A stretch of 64,000 nucleotides of DNA from Tetrahymena elliotti 4EA (Eukaryota > Ciliophora > Oligohymenophorea > Hymenostomatida > Tetrahymenidae), in the NCBI GenBank assembly GCA_000231825.2, contig JH720307.1, positions 308,389-372,388 on the forward strand. The letters are read 5' to 3'. The notes below the pieces were generated by a model that searched no databases, was not told the DNA's origin, and saw only the letters and a program-made list of their open reading frames with translations. The translations under genes and the position numbers were made by a program. Position 1 is the stretch's first letter. Each line of letters starts with the position of its first letter. Below are positions 35,724 through 48,432 of the stretch, piece by piece.

Positions 35724-37704
35724 ATGTCAGACTCTCTCTCATCTTTTACTAATTCTCACTCAGAAATGATGCAAGCAGGTGATGTCATAAATTAATTTTC
35801 TCAACCTTCCCTTCATGATTATGCTTGCATAAAAAATGTGTCTTACCCTGAGCTTTCTGTAAATATTTAAAAATAAAACTAATCAAGTTTAAAGATTTTA
35901 TTTTGTTTAAATAATTTAAAAGTTTATTTAAATTTTCTAATTTTTTTTTAACAAATAACAAAGAAAACTTATAATTCATTTATAATTGGTAAAATGAAAT
36001 TTTCTAAGCTCAATTCTGACAATAGTCTTGAAGTCTACTATGAAAACATTCTAGAGTAAAACTAGTTTTATATTATTTTTTGTGTAAGGCAATTTCAGGC
36101 GATAATCTTACTCTTTTAAGACAAAAAGTATTCCCAAAATTTGAAGGCATTCAAATTAAATTTTTTATTTATTACATTGGTTGATTTGATAATTATGCAA
36201 AATAATTTGAAATTCTGAATCATCAAGAGATTATTTAAATTATTTTTACATACCAAGTGATGAAAGAAAAGATTATGTCATGAATCATATCATTTATTCA
36301 TAAATCAGATTGCAATTAATTTTTAATTTATATCTTTTAGCCTATTCGCAAAAAAGAAAATATTGTCGTCATTCTTAGCCTTAAAAAATTTCTAATTACT
36401 TATTTTTATTTTATAAAGTGAATGTGAATAATATTGGGAAGATGCTAAATTGAAAGATTGCTGCCATCTTTCAGATATTTCAGAGACAGCTGCAACTAAA
36501 AAGGTAGAGCCTAAAAAAATGAAATCTCAAGAAAAATTGAGCTCTAGCAAAAATAATTACAAGAAAAAAAACTTACTTGGAATAACTGTAAATGCAAAAA
36601 TGGTGAACGACTTTAAAATAATTTAGTCAATTAACTTCAGTTCTTCTTTTATTGAGTTTTATCGCCAAACTTCAGATGAATTCCAAACATCCTTCCATTC
36701 ATTGTAAATAGATAACACCCTTTAATTTCATTAAAATTAAAAACTAAAGAATATGAATATTTGCTATTTTAGTAGTAAGCAAGCAAGCAAAAATACCTGA
36801 ACAGACATTATAAAAACCAATTTATAAAACATTTAAATTCAATTATGAGCAAATATAACAATATTTTTAATTAATGAAAAGACCTTTAGAGGACTAGACT
36901 TACTATACCATATTTTAGACAGCATTTGAAAAGATTACTGAGAATCAAAAAGATAAATACTCCCCTTATATCTGCTCTATAGAAAACTACCTAAATAGAG
37001 TAAATAATTTACTTACTCAAATTCACATGCAGTTTATCTAATATTTTTTGGAAGCCTTGCAGATTAAGAGGAGAGTCTTTCTATTTATTTATAAATTATT
37101 AATTACACAATTTAATGCAAAATTTATGATAAATAATTAACCCAATCTTTTGAAAACTTTTGATTTTACATATTTTAATATAAACTTATGGCGAAGGATA
37201 AATTCTATTGACTTACTTATTTTGAATCCAATTCAATTTATAAATAGAAAACTAATCATAACTATTAAGAAAATACAATACATCTACTAAAAATTTCTAT
37301 TAAAATTCATTCATTCTAAATTTGCAAAATACAATAATATTTAGACTTTTAATTAACTAGTACTTAACTTTTTTTCAAATTTGTAGAAGATTGACACTAA
37401 GGTTTGCATAGAATTGACTAAATAAGGCAATAAAGATGACAATAATGAAATTTTAACCTGCTAAATATCCATCATACCTATGGACTACTAATCTACAACT
37501 AATCCTAACCTCTTTAATAAGCGAAGAGAGGGTTTACTGAATAACAAAACTAAAAAAGCGAAAAGAACTCTCTCTGAAGAAGAAAAACAATTCCTTTTGC
37601 TCTACAAGGAATGCAACATAAATCCCAACATCAGTGTTTAGAGCGATATCTTGAATTATTTCTAGACCTGTAAATACAGAAAAATCCAACCAAATGACGA
37701 CTGA
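35724..37704 (+). CDS. orphan tandem-family protein, copy A
   Basis: Spliced plus-strand model: exon 1 35724-35858 (starts MSDSLSSFTNSHSEMMQAGD), exon 2 36009-36127, exon 3 36419-36703, exon 4 from 36882, last exon ending at TGA 37702-37704. Exon 2 is 119 nt with phase 0 in and 2 out, exactly as in copy B at 40165, and exon 3 has the same phases in both. Between 36882 and 37704 the frame has no TGA, so this may be one exon or may contain an in-frame intron before 37387. The C-terminal part contains ISIIPMDYQ, NPNLFNKRREGLL and LSEEEKQFLLLYKECN, each with a clear counterpart in copy B. The rest is helical and charged. No known domain, signal peptide or membrane helix recognised. Confidence 0.6.
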
Positions 37705-40164
37705 TTAAATTTGAATTAAACATAAGATTAAAACTAATTTTTATGAATAGAAAATCAATTTCAAAATTTAAAAACTAAATTATAAATAAATACATTAACA
37801 ACTAACTAAATGAATACTCATCAATAGCTTGAAAACTTCTTCATAAAAATATAAAAATAAATCTAAATTGTCAAGAGCATTGATGAGAAAACATCTAAAA
37901 TCATTTTAATCAAATAAAACAAACCGAAAAGAAAGGAAAAATAAATTGTTAAAATATAGTTACAGTACTAACCCAAACCATAATAAATATTTACACTAAT
38001 TAATTATCAAAAAATCAATCAATCAATCAAACAAACAATATCCAACTAACTAATTAAATTATTTTGTAAATGTAAATTTATATCAAATATTTTTTTGTTT
38101 GTTTGTTACTAATTTTTAAACAAATCAATCGTTCTTAACTTTCAATTTTTTAGATTATACTTTTTTCAATAATTCTTTGGCAAGTATATTCTGATAAAAA
38201 TAAATCAAGTAATAACAATTAATTTTTATTAAATTATTCACTTGAATTAAATTTTTTATTTTCTTCTCAATCTTGAAGAAAGTTAATCAGAAATTTCTAA
38301 TTAATCATTTTATTTCATAATTAAAAGATAATTTAATTCAATTTTTTTCTCATAAATCTTATTTAGAAATGTTTACTCCCACAAATAAGCAAAATTTTCA
38401 TTAATTCTAATTTTAAGCGTCTTATATTTTTGTTAATAATTTATCCTTTTTTAAAACAATTGTAACAATTCAAAAAAAACTAAACATGTAACTCATATTT
38501 TAAATCAAAACACTAAAAGTAACTCATCTTACCATTAATTAGCAGATGAGCGGCATCATTTTTGTACTAGGCTTTTATAAAGAGAAAAATATAATTAGTT
38601 TATACTTTTAGTTGTTTAGATATAGTAAATCTATGTATAATATAGGCAAGATTTAACCTTCAACATATTTCATCAGATTGAAAATTAATAATTATTCAAG
38701 TAAATAATAGTGTTGATTCTTTCACTTAGATCATTTAACTAATAAATAAATAAATTTAAATTTAAAAGCTGCTTTTCTTTTGTAATCTAATTTAATTTAC
38801 ATATTTTATATCAATTTATTAAATTGTAAACTATAAGCAATCCATAAATCTGCTAATTTATCCAGAAAGTATATTAAATTCTATCTACTAAATAAATATA
38901 AATTGGTCAAGATTTCAAAGGCGCACAAAAAAAAACAAATCCAAAAAGAAATTTGAAATATTAAATTCAAAATACTTAATAAAAATTGAAAAAATTTACA
39001 ATCAAAATACTATTTAGAATGTATCTGATGTTAATGTAAAATGTGTGATAATTTAAAAGATCTTTACAATTTATTAATTGAAAAGTTTTCATTATAACAA
39101 AATCAGGTAATTCAACAGCAGATTTGTATCAGTTTACTAAATAGCAACTTTTGAAAAAATTGACTTATGTTGTAAATAATTTATCTTTTTTAGTCTTTTT
39201 AAATTCTAACTTTATAAACTTGTATGGATTCCAATCTTTGAATGTAATAAAAAAATGATCTAGGATCACTACAAACAACATTTACTTCTTAACTTTAATT
39301 TCTTATTATTGAACTATTTTATGCATGTATTTGTTATCTAATACCGCTATTCTTGATTTTTTTTAATTTTCCATCCTCATTTTTGTTTACAATAAAAATT
39401 TTTCTAATTCAAAGTAAAATCATGAAAAAATATTTTAACTGAAGTTGTATCTGATAAATAATTATACTTGACAGTTCTAAAGTACTAAAAGGTGTATTTT
39501 TTAATTAGCTTTAATTTTTCATTTTACTTCTCTAAAGAAATAAACTTGTTTTTAGTTTCAAAAAAATGTAAAGATAATTTGAAATTTAGTAAGCATCATG
39601 AAAGAAAAATGTAAATAATTATAAAATTCAAAATATGATGCAAAAAAAAGACATAAATTTGCTCTAATCACAATTTATTTAATACTTTACATTAGTAATT
39701 ACTAAATATATTAATAACTTAAGATATTTTTATAATACTTCCTTATTTCGTTTTCTCTTTTTTACTGTAACTTAAAATTTTGTATTACTGCTCTCGGTGA
39801 TAGATTTAGTAGATTCATTCTATTTGATTAGATGAAATATTTATTAATAAAAAGTAAGCTAACTTAATGAAAAAATGGAAAACAAAATTTTTACTACGTA
39901 ATTCTAAATATTATAATTTAACAGAAATATGCAATTTTGACAAATAATTAATTATTCTGCTTTATAATAAAGAATAAGCACATTTTATTTTTTTATAACA
40001 ATCCTGAATCTTATATTTTAAAATAATTCCAGAAATGAAGATAAAAAATTACAAAATCTGCCAAGCTTTTTACAAACTTATATATATTAAATTTTAAACA
40101 AACAACAAAATTTTACTTATAATCATTTTTTATTAACTTAATTTTCATTTTTAGCAGTTTTTAA
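37705..40164. other. AT-rich intergenic region with weak coding-like patches
   Basis: No supported gene. Patches at 38919-39040 (reads SKKKFEILNSKYLIKIEKIY) and 39041-39154 (MCDNLKDLYNLLIEKF..., TGA 39152-39154) are less random than the surroundings but do not join in phase. They could be remnants of another copy of the orphan family on either side. Short AATC/AAAC tetranucleotide repeats occur near 38010-38040. Confidence 0.35.
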
Positions 40165-41502
40165 ATGATCTAAACTTCATAATAATCAATTAAAATCCAT
40201 GACAGTAATTCCATTTAAGAGAGCTCGTATTCTAAACTTAGTTAAACAGAAATTATGCCAATCAAAGATGAAAATATTGTAAAAAAATATTCATTCAAAA
40301 TTAAATTTCTAAGCTAATTTTGTGGAAATGAAAAACACTTTTGATTAATTAGGAATCTAAAATATCAGATGTCTTTATCACAGAAATAGATCATACCATG
40401 ATAGATAAGTACCAGAATTTGCACATCTATTTTAATAATTTAAAAAATGACATCAATCAATACTAAATAATGTAAATACATTAATTTAAACAGAAAACTT
40501 AATGAAGAAAATAAGATTCATCAATTTTTATGTATTAAAGGGATTCGGATGTTTGCATCCCTGAGAACTAAAAATCTGTAACAGAACAAGAATAAAACCA
40601 AAAACTGTAAGAAACATCCCTAATATTGACACACTTGAACTCTAAAAAGAAAGGATCAAAAATTGCCATTAAATTAAGTTGTTCAGAGCAAAGAAATTTT
40701 ATTGAATCCATACATCATTCTGAATCTTTCATGAAAATGTTGTAAGTGGAGTCAGAATAATTTCAAATAGATTTTCACACTATGTAAATATGTTCTATTT
40801 TATTAATAGTTATAAATTTTTTGTTTGCAACTACAAAGCGAAATTGATACTTATAGTTACAATTTTTTTGTTGTTAAAAATAATACTATTGAGTGTAAAT
40901 ACCAGCTTTAATATTGATAAATCCATATAAAAATACTATTTAATATATATTTATCTATTCTAAAAAAGGTAAATGTAAGAGCTAGCACATTTCCAACTCA
41001 TCAATTAATTCATCAACTGCTCAAGAAGCACAAAAATTAAAAAATCCTTAGTCTGTAACGTTGCCCATTCTCTTGGAAGAGTATTGTTTTAAATTTATTG
41101 AACAAAATTTATTTTTCAAATTATTTTTTATAATATTAAAAGGATATAGTTATAAAAGGTTAAATAAGCTAAGTGTAATAGATAAAGCTAGATTTGAGTT
41201 CAGATAATATTAAATCTAGCAAAAAATTACTTTAAAAAGATAATAATTTTTTAAAAACTACTTCCTTTCTTTATTTTCTAGATATTTTTCCTATAGATAA
41301 TTAATTTCTTATGAATCCTAATCTTTCTAACAGGAGAAAGGAGTTATTAAAGCAAAAATAGAAAAAAATTTCAATATAAGAAAAGGCATTCCTCAATACA
41401 TTTAAATCTTGTTAATCAACTCTAGATAAAAACCTAGAAGACTAACTCAGTAGAGAATATAAAATGTGTGGATATAAATTAATAAAAACAAACAAGGATT
41501 GA
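40165..41502 (+). CDS. orphan tandem-family protein, copy B
   Basis: Spliced plus-strand model: exons 40165-40278 (starts MIQTSQQSIKIHDSNS), 40353-40471, 40541-40783, 40839-40894, from 40969 to about 41090, and about 41173-41502, TGA 41500-41502. The first five exons join in phase; the last donor is uncertain. It shares with copy A (35724) the 119-nt second exon, the phase of the third exon (SKKKGSKIAIKL versus YKKKNLLGITV), and the C-terminal block FPIDNQFLMNPNLSNRRKELL followed by SIQEKAFLNTFKSC. This establishes a tandem duplication with strong divergence. No known domain recognised; charged, largely helical, and without membrane segments. Confidence 0.6.
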
Positions 41503-44078
41503 TGAAAAATAAATAAATTTTAAGATTTTTAATCAGTAAATCTTTCCAAATAGATTTTATTCTTTAATTTTAAGATCACTGACTTAATAAATTACATATC
41601 TAATTAATCTATAAATCTAAAACCAATAACAGATTGCAAATAAAATGGTCACTTTAAAATAAAAAATGTTCCTAAAAATAATCAACGAAATACTAACTTT
41701 CTAATAACCTTCCTTTACAATACTTAACTTAATATCAATTATAATTTAGAAGAAGAAAATAATAAATTCTTATTAATACTTATTATCAAAAATATTTATT
41801 ATAAATAATGCCATAAACTATTAATGAATAAATCAAATAAATATATTCTTTACTTCTATAAACTTGTTAATTTTTATTTATTTTTAATTTTAAAATCAAA
41901 TTGACCAATTTTTTAAAAAATTAAAAAAAAAATACAAACTTTTAAAACAAAATTTCAATATTTTTTTCAAATCAATAATTAGAGACTTTAAATGAATATT
42001 AAATCCTAAAAATAGTTTAGTTTATATTAGATTGTATTTTATAAAATAAAATAATTAATTTTTCAGATTAAAAGATCGAATTATTTTATTTAAAATAAAA
42101 AATCCTAATACTATTTTAAATTTTAATATTTAAATTAGATTAGCAAATTAAAAAAACTTAATTTCAAAAAATTTAATTACTTTCTTAAAGTATGCTTGAT
42201 TTATAATTAATCATATGGAAACATAAGCAGTCATACTATTTTTTGTTATGTATGAAGAGTTGAATAACAGATAATTAGAATGGCATTTTATTATTTTAGT
42301 AAATATAATTCATCTAATTCATTAAAAATTTTTTTCTGGAAATAATAAATTGAATTATTAGACACATGTAATAGATTAAATAATTTTTACTCATTAAAAT
42401 TTTAAAAAAGTTTTAGAAGTAAATATAATAATTAATTTTGGAGTTAAATTAATAGCAAGTCAATCATTTATTTAGATTATAAAAATATTTAAGTTATTTA
42501 ATGACTAATAAAATTTTACTTTTGCCTTTTTCAGATATGTTTTGATATTCTATTTTTTACTTATCTTGAATTTTAAATCTGACCTCCTTAAATGTTAATA
42601 AATTTCTAAAAAAAATAAGTTAAATAATATCAATTAATTGTCTAATTATTTATTTAAACAAAAGCAAATTATTTTAATATAATATAATAAAATTGTATGA
42701 ACAGCTGATAACATTTATTCTTTGTTAAAAGTATATTAATTAATAAAAAGAGATATTAAAAAATATCTATATATTTGATTGAAAACAATTTCAATAAATC
42801 AATCAGTTTAAAATTAACCTTAGTTTGATTGCTTTAAAATTATTATTTTATCAATTTTTTAGCCATAAATAATGTGGTCGTTAAATTTAATTGAAACTCA
42901 TAGAAAAAATTAAGTAAATTAAATATATTTTACTAATTTAGCTATATTTTATTTGCAAAAATAATTGTTGAAGATCAAATAAAATCTATTTATTATGGTT
43001 TTAATTAATCATTCTTTAAAAATGCTTAAGTAATAGCTTTGATTTAAATAAAATCAATTTTATTTTATTAATAAGTTAATTTTTGTTTCAATCTTAAATT
43101 AGAGTGGATAGATAAACATATTAATAAAAAAACTAAATTAATTTGGAATTTAGTATAGAAATTTAATTTAAAACTATTTTATTTCTTTTCAAGATATTTA
43201 TTTCAATAGTTTAATAAGTAATTTTAGAGTTTATTTTAAATTTTACAAGAATACCTAACTTTTTTAATTTCATACCTTCATAAATATAAGAATAGCTTAT
43301 TTAATGGAAATGAATGAGTAAAGATAAAGAATAGAAAAAGACTTTAAATTTAAATAAAACCATTTTAATTAATGAAAAATAATAAAAAATAAAATAAAAA
43401 GTAATTGAAAGAAAAAACTAAAATAGATTTAAATAGCTATTTTAAGATGGTCAAGCTGTTGATAAATTGTATTTTTATGGGCATTTTAAATAATTAAAAT
43501 TTATATATTTTTGTTAAAAATTAGAAAGGATAAAAATTACTCAATAATTTTTGAACAAATTAAATAAATAAAGTAAAATTTCAAAAGTTTGGAAATATAA
43601 TTGTTTAACTTTTAATAATTATATCAAATTGTGCATAATAAAGATTTTAAATCAATTATAACTATTATTCTATTTTTAATACATTTTAATGGTTTGATTT
43701 AGCACAAAAATAATATTCATAAATAAATAATGATTAAGTTAGAAAGATAAATAGATTGATAGATTGATATATAAATATAAAGATGAGAAGGGAGCAAGGT
43801 GCGCAGTATACAGTTAATAAATTAATTATATAAAAAATAAATAAGTTAAAAATTTAAATATTATAAAATATTATTTAAAAGATAAGCAATATTAGATCTA
43901 TTTTTTATAATATAATAATTAAAATTACTAATTTGGAGTTTGTTTTATTTTTAAAATAAGATTTGAAAAGAGAAATTATTGATTTGGTTTTATTGTAGAT
44001 TTTTTTTGTTACTATTAATTAAACATTCATTATATTTATCCAAAACTCTACTTGCTTTATAACTAATTAAATAGGATA
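41503..44078. other. very AT-rich gene desert
   Basis: 2.6 kb made almost entirely of A and T, with many AATTAATT-like and TAATAAAT-like words and hardly any G/C-containing codons. I see no gene, RNA or ordered repeat. It forms the 3' flank of both neighbours (plus-strand gene to the left, minus-strand gene to the right). Confidence 0.5.
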
Positions 44079-46898
44079 TCACATATCTTCCTGTGCAATA
44101 AGACTGTCTGATTTATAATCTTCTTCGTTTTGCACATTTTCATTATCTTCACTTTATTCTATATTATTGTTGTCAAGATTAAAATTCGCATTTGAAGTTT
44201 CTTCAGACACATTTTTTTATTCTGCTATATCGGACTAAGACTTGAATTAGGCTTCATTTTTGAAACAATCAATTGTATCACTTACTTTCTGGTTTGTAAT
44301 TTAGCCTTAAAACATACCTCCTAAATTTACTTCTTCGTTCCCAATATTTACAGTTTAATCTTTCATTATATTACTATTTCCTCTTGCTCTCTCTTAATTG
44401 GTTTTCTTTTTCTCTCGCTAAGCACTGCAGCTTTTTTCTTCTTTGTGATATTTGGTAGAGTTTAATTTGTATTCATCATGAGATTGTTATGTTGGAATTT
44501 AGTATTATTCTCTTTGTATAAAAGAGTTGATGTTATAAAAAAGAGGCAAAAGAATTTAATTAAAGTATAATTTGCATTATTTTTGACAATATGGTGTCTG
44601 ATTTTATTACTTTTTATTAACTTGGCTATGCTTAGAACCAGTATTATGACTAGCACTTTTTGATCCATTAGTGCTGTCTCCACCTTCGCTACTTTTAGTT
44701 TCTCTTTCAGACATTACATCATTAGAGCTGCTATTTTATTTCATGGAACTATCATTCACTGAGTTTGCATTTGTTGTGTTATTCATAGAGCTACTATCTG
44801 GACTACTTTAATTACTTGGTTGTGTATTAGCCATTTTCATATATAAATTAAATAGCTCTTCTAGCTAGCTTTTATGAGGAATGTAATGCTGAGTCTTACC
44901 TTGCTTAGAAACTTTTTTACTTTCCTTATTTGGATTATTGTAAACGCTTTATGAAGAAGGTGTTGTTTATAGTTTTTAAATATTATTTACACTCTCTTTC
45001 TCTTGAGAAGAACTAGAATGATTAAGTATGTTATAAGGAGATTATATCTATTATGAATCAGAAGATGATGAGCTATTTTACTAATCGAATTCATTATTGC
45101 TTGAACTATTAGCACTGTTTTATTTACCTTTTTAGTGATGATAGCTATTAGATGAAGAAGATGGAGTTTGTTAATTTTATTGCTTCAGTAATTCAGCATT
45201 CTTTTTTAGTTCTTATATATATGATTATTGTAATTATAAAATTTATTATTGTTAAAGCATAAAGCAATAAAATGGATTAAAGTAATTTTAATCACTTCTC
45301 TGGCTTTGTTCAATTTAGTTTATATTATTATTTTAGTTACTATTATAGCTAAACATCTCCATCATATATTGATTCATATTTTAATTTTTAATCATCAATT
45401 CATCACTACTACCATTATTATAATTTACTTAAAACTAAGCTTATTACTATTGTTATTATTGTTGCTATTGTTAAGCTTGCTATTGCTATTATTAAACTTG
45501 TTATTGTTATACTTGTTGTTACTATTGTTATTGTTATTGCTGTTGCTATTATTATTTTTGCTATTACTAGAAAATGCTTTATTGGTCTTCGATAACACTA
45601 TTTTAGATAGAGGATTAGAAATTAGGTGATCCTTATTGTGAAATTTTTTATTATTAGCTTGATTGCTTTTAATAGTTAGTAGAGGATTTGAAACTTTAAA
45701 ATGTTGGAAAAGACTATGCTTGTGGACTGTATACTCCACCTAACTCACTTAAGCTAGAGGGTTAATTAGATTGATTAAGATTACTTTGATATCTGTTTGT
45801 TCTTTCAAATTGCTATGTTGTATTTTTATTATTTGATTATTACTAACTTGAATGCTAAAGGGATAAATTTTAAATAGAGTGATTAGCACTAAGAGAAGAA
45901 TGGTCACTCATTTTAGAAGATTTTTGATTAAAAGAGAATTGCTAAACATCATCAGCATGTGTAGCATTAAAGTTTTCAGGGGAACCCATACTTTCATCTA
46001 GCACAGAATTTTACATTCTTGATTTCTTAATTGTTTGTGCTTAAACTTATATTTGAGGAATAACTTAAGGTGAATTGTGTTAGAATTAGGAATCTTGTAA
46101 ATTAGAAGCAGTAATAATTTGGGTTGGTTGTAATTAAGGTAGTTGTTGTTGTAGATAAAACTATTAAGTAGGTGTCTAGTTTGTACTAAATTTAATGTTA
46201 GATTTTTCTACTACTTATAATGAAGTTGGATTTTATTTTTCTTTGCTGTCTTATTTTTACTTCTTTGAAAGTTTTGGTGATCCACCATCATCGTGTTTAG
46301 ATTTTTCTAATTGATTATTCATGGAGCTGACTATTTTTTCACCATTTTAGCTGTTGTAGTCTCTGTCATTGCTTTGGTTTTGACTTCTTCCTTATTTTTC
46401 TTTACTTTGATTAGAGTTTCTTCTGGCATGATAAACAGGACATTTATGAAGTTTCTTTCTTTTATCTTAATTGAAGACATTTAATTCAAATATACTTCTA
46501 ATACTGTTGATTGAAGTTTCTTGATTAATTTTAAAGAAATCTATATCCTTTTCATTACTTGAATTATAACCCTTTTTGGCACTATCTCTGTCGAATCTAA
46601 ATTATCTTTCAAATTATTCGTTTTTTTATAATTATTTTGAAATAGGTTTTTATAAAAGCATCACTTCTTCATTTTACTTGCTATCCTTTTGAGAGAATAC
46701 TGATCTCTCAAAAGTTCTATTCATTTCACTTCCTACTTAATTTATTCCACTGCTTGTTTAATATTCGTCATTATTTAAATTAATATGGTCAACTTCCAGT
46801 TCACTTTCTTCAATTTATTCTTATTCTTACTCGATCGCTTCAGCCCCAAGGAGGTTTTAACCTATTGAAATTTTATCTTCTTCATTAGAAAAATTCAT
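44079..46898 (-). CDS. long Q/N/S-rich low-complexity protein, 5' end uncertain
   Basis: A single minus-strand frame of 939 codons from ATG 46898 to TGA 44081-44079 without an intron. The frame continues upstream of this ATG with coding-like sequence (DELKEIYKKSYTHLASQKIY, to about 46967) but no start codon, so an upstream exon is likely; an acceptor-like AATTATAATAG lies at about 46968. The protein is dominated by Gln, Asn and Ser. It contains a basic segment with KLHKCPVYHARRNSNQ, a polyglutamine tract (45427-45565), methionine/asparagine-rich stretches, SSS/SSN-rich areas and an acidic C-terminus ending QEDM. No folded domain or membrane helix recognised. Such composition is typical of regulatory or condensate-forming proteins, which is an inference only. 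Confidence 0.7.
45427..45565 (-). repeat. polyglutamine tract encoded by TAA, TAG, CAA and CAG
   Basis: In the minus-strand frame of the surrounding gene about 40 of 46 codons are glutamine, with only occasional Lys, Val, Ala and Phe. All four Gln codons of this code are mixed irregularly, so it is not a simple trinucleotide expansion. Other frames of the same bases read as runs of Asn/Ser or Leu, which makes them look like genes. Confidence 0.75.
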
Positions 46899-46967
46899 GT
46901 ATATTTTCTGGCTGGCCAAATGAGTGTAAGATTTTTTGTATATTTCTTTTAATTCATCCTATTATAA

Positions 46968-47860
46968 TTCCCATTTTTTTTGTTAATTTTTTAATTTATT
47001 TAAAATTTTCAAATTTTGGAGAGAGATGAGAGAAAGAAAAAATAAAGAAAATTAATAAATTTAATCTAACTTTTTTTGAATGAAATTGCTGATAATTTTA
47101 AGGTATGCTTTTCATCAGTTTAAATAGTAATTCATTTTTTGTTAGAAGGTTAAATTATATTAAAGGACTTTGAAAAATGAAAGAATAAAAAAATTAAATT
47201 AATTACTTAATATTTGAGTTCGACAAAGTTTGAGGGTATGTCTGCTAAAAGAGTTGGAGAAAAAGAAATAATAGGACCATGGAGAGGTTTTATATATTTA
47301 ATGACCTTTAATTATGAAGGATTATTAAAGTTATTCAAAAGTAAATGAATCAAATAAAGGAAGAATGAATGAAAGAATGATGTAATTACTTTTTTGACAG
47401 TTTAGTTTGCCTAAGAAAAGGGAGAATCTGATTATATATTTAAGCATAAGATTATAACTTTATTGGCGTAAGATTCGTGACCAAGCTTTTTGTTTTGTGT
47501 GTTGGTTGTTTACATCAAAGCTTGATAGATGGATTTTTGTATACTCGTGAAAACTGAATTCTTTTTAAATAATTATGGAGTGAGTGAGTCTGTGTAATTG
47601 ATATATCTGGGGAAAAGAAAGATGAAAAAATTACTTTTGTTTTTTGAGGAATGAAATTAGTATTGTAAAACAAGCGAATAGCCTTCGGAAATTTCAATAA
47701 GAGGAAAAATGGATGAAGAATCTATTTTAATAAAGAGAAGGGTAAGAATTCATATAATTGAAAAGTACTTAATTTTATTCTATAAGAATTTAATAATTTC
47801 TGAAAAACTTTCTGAGTTACAATTATTAAAATTAAAAATTGAGGAAAACAAGATTTCCAT
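46968..47860. other. intergenic or 5' region of the Q/N-rich gene
   Basis: About 0.9 kb. It includes pyrimidine-rich minus-strand sequence near 47010-47060, the likely place for the promoter or an upstream exon of the minus-strand gene ending at 44079. A short plus-strand frame at 47237-47347 (starts MSAKRVGEKEIIGPWRGF) is too short to call. Confidence 0.35.
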
Positions 47861-48303
47861 TCATTTTTGAATATATATTTTGTGTGGAAGTTTTTCTTGT
47901 AAAATTGATGATATCTTTTTTACTTTATGTCTTATTGAATATGCTGTGAAATAGTTTAGGATCCCTTCAAAATCTTCCTTGATCGTCATCACTTCAGGGT
48001 TCTTTGGGTTGACTTTCACTTAATTTTTATCTAGATGCTCGGGGAGGAATGGATCAAAAACACTAAACTCTGTTTACTTTAATTTATAAGTTAAATTATC
48101 ATTTGTTAAAGTGTATTATTTGCAATCATTATTTATATATTTATATTCATAGAATGTAGATTGCTAAGGTTAAATCTGAAACAACTTACTCTTTCTTGAT
48201 GGCTTTTTTTTCTTGATTCTACATAAATGAGAGGAGAAATTCTGTAGTCTACTATTTCATTCTTCTCGTCTCTAAGTATGAAAACTAATCCGAACTTTAA
48301 TCC
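47861..48303 (-). CDS. orphan protein, 3' part only (two exons)
   Basis: Two minus-strand exons join in phase: 48303-48190 (FGLVFILRDEKNEIVDYRIS, VESRKKSHQER) and 48076-47861 (EFSVFDPFLPEHLDKNQV, TIKEDFEGILNYFTAYSIRH), ending at TGA 47863-47861. The intron is 113 nt with a GTAAGT donor. Codon composition is clearly protein-like. The first exon begins after an AAAAG acceptor at 48304 and I find no start codon upstream before the plus-strand gene that begins at 48433. The 5' exon is therefore missing from my model, or the gene is a fragment. No family recognised. Confidence 0.45.
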
Positions 48304-48432
48304 CTTTTAAAAACAAATTAAAAAAATTAATATTTATTTATTGGCTCTCTATATATTTATAATCTTGCTAAAAACAATATTCAGATAAAAAAGGTGCTTT
48401 TTGATAGTAATATTTCACTAAAGAAGAAGTAA

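Noticed and set aside
36056..36088. A 33-nt intron in exon 2 of orphan copy A
   Set aside because: GTAAAA...GTAAG looks like splice sites, but 33 nt is too short for introns here and the homologous exon of copy B has exactly the unspliced length (119 nt).
45249..45739. Poly-Leu plus-strand frame and Asn/Ser-rich minus-strand frame
   Set aside because: Out-of-frame readings of the polyglutamine tract of the minus-strand gene 44079-46898, whose frame is open over 940 codons.
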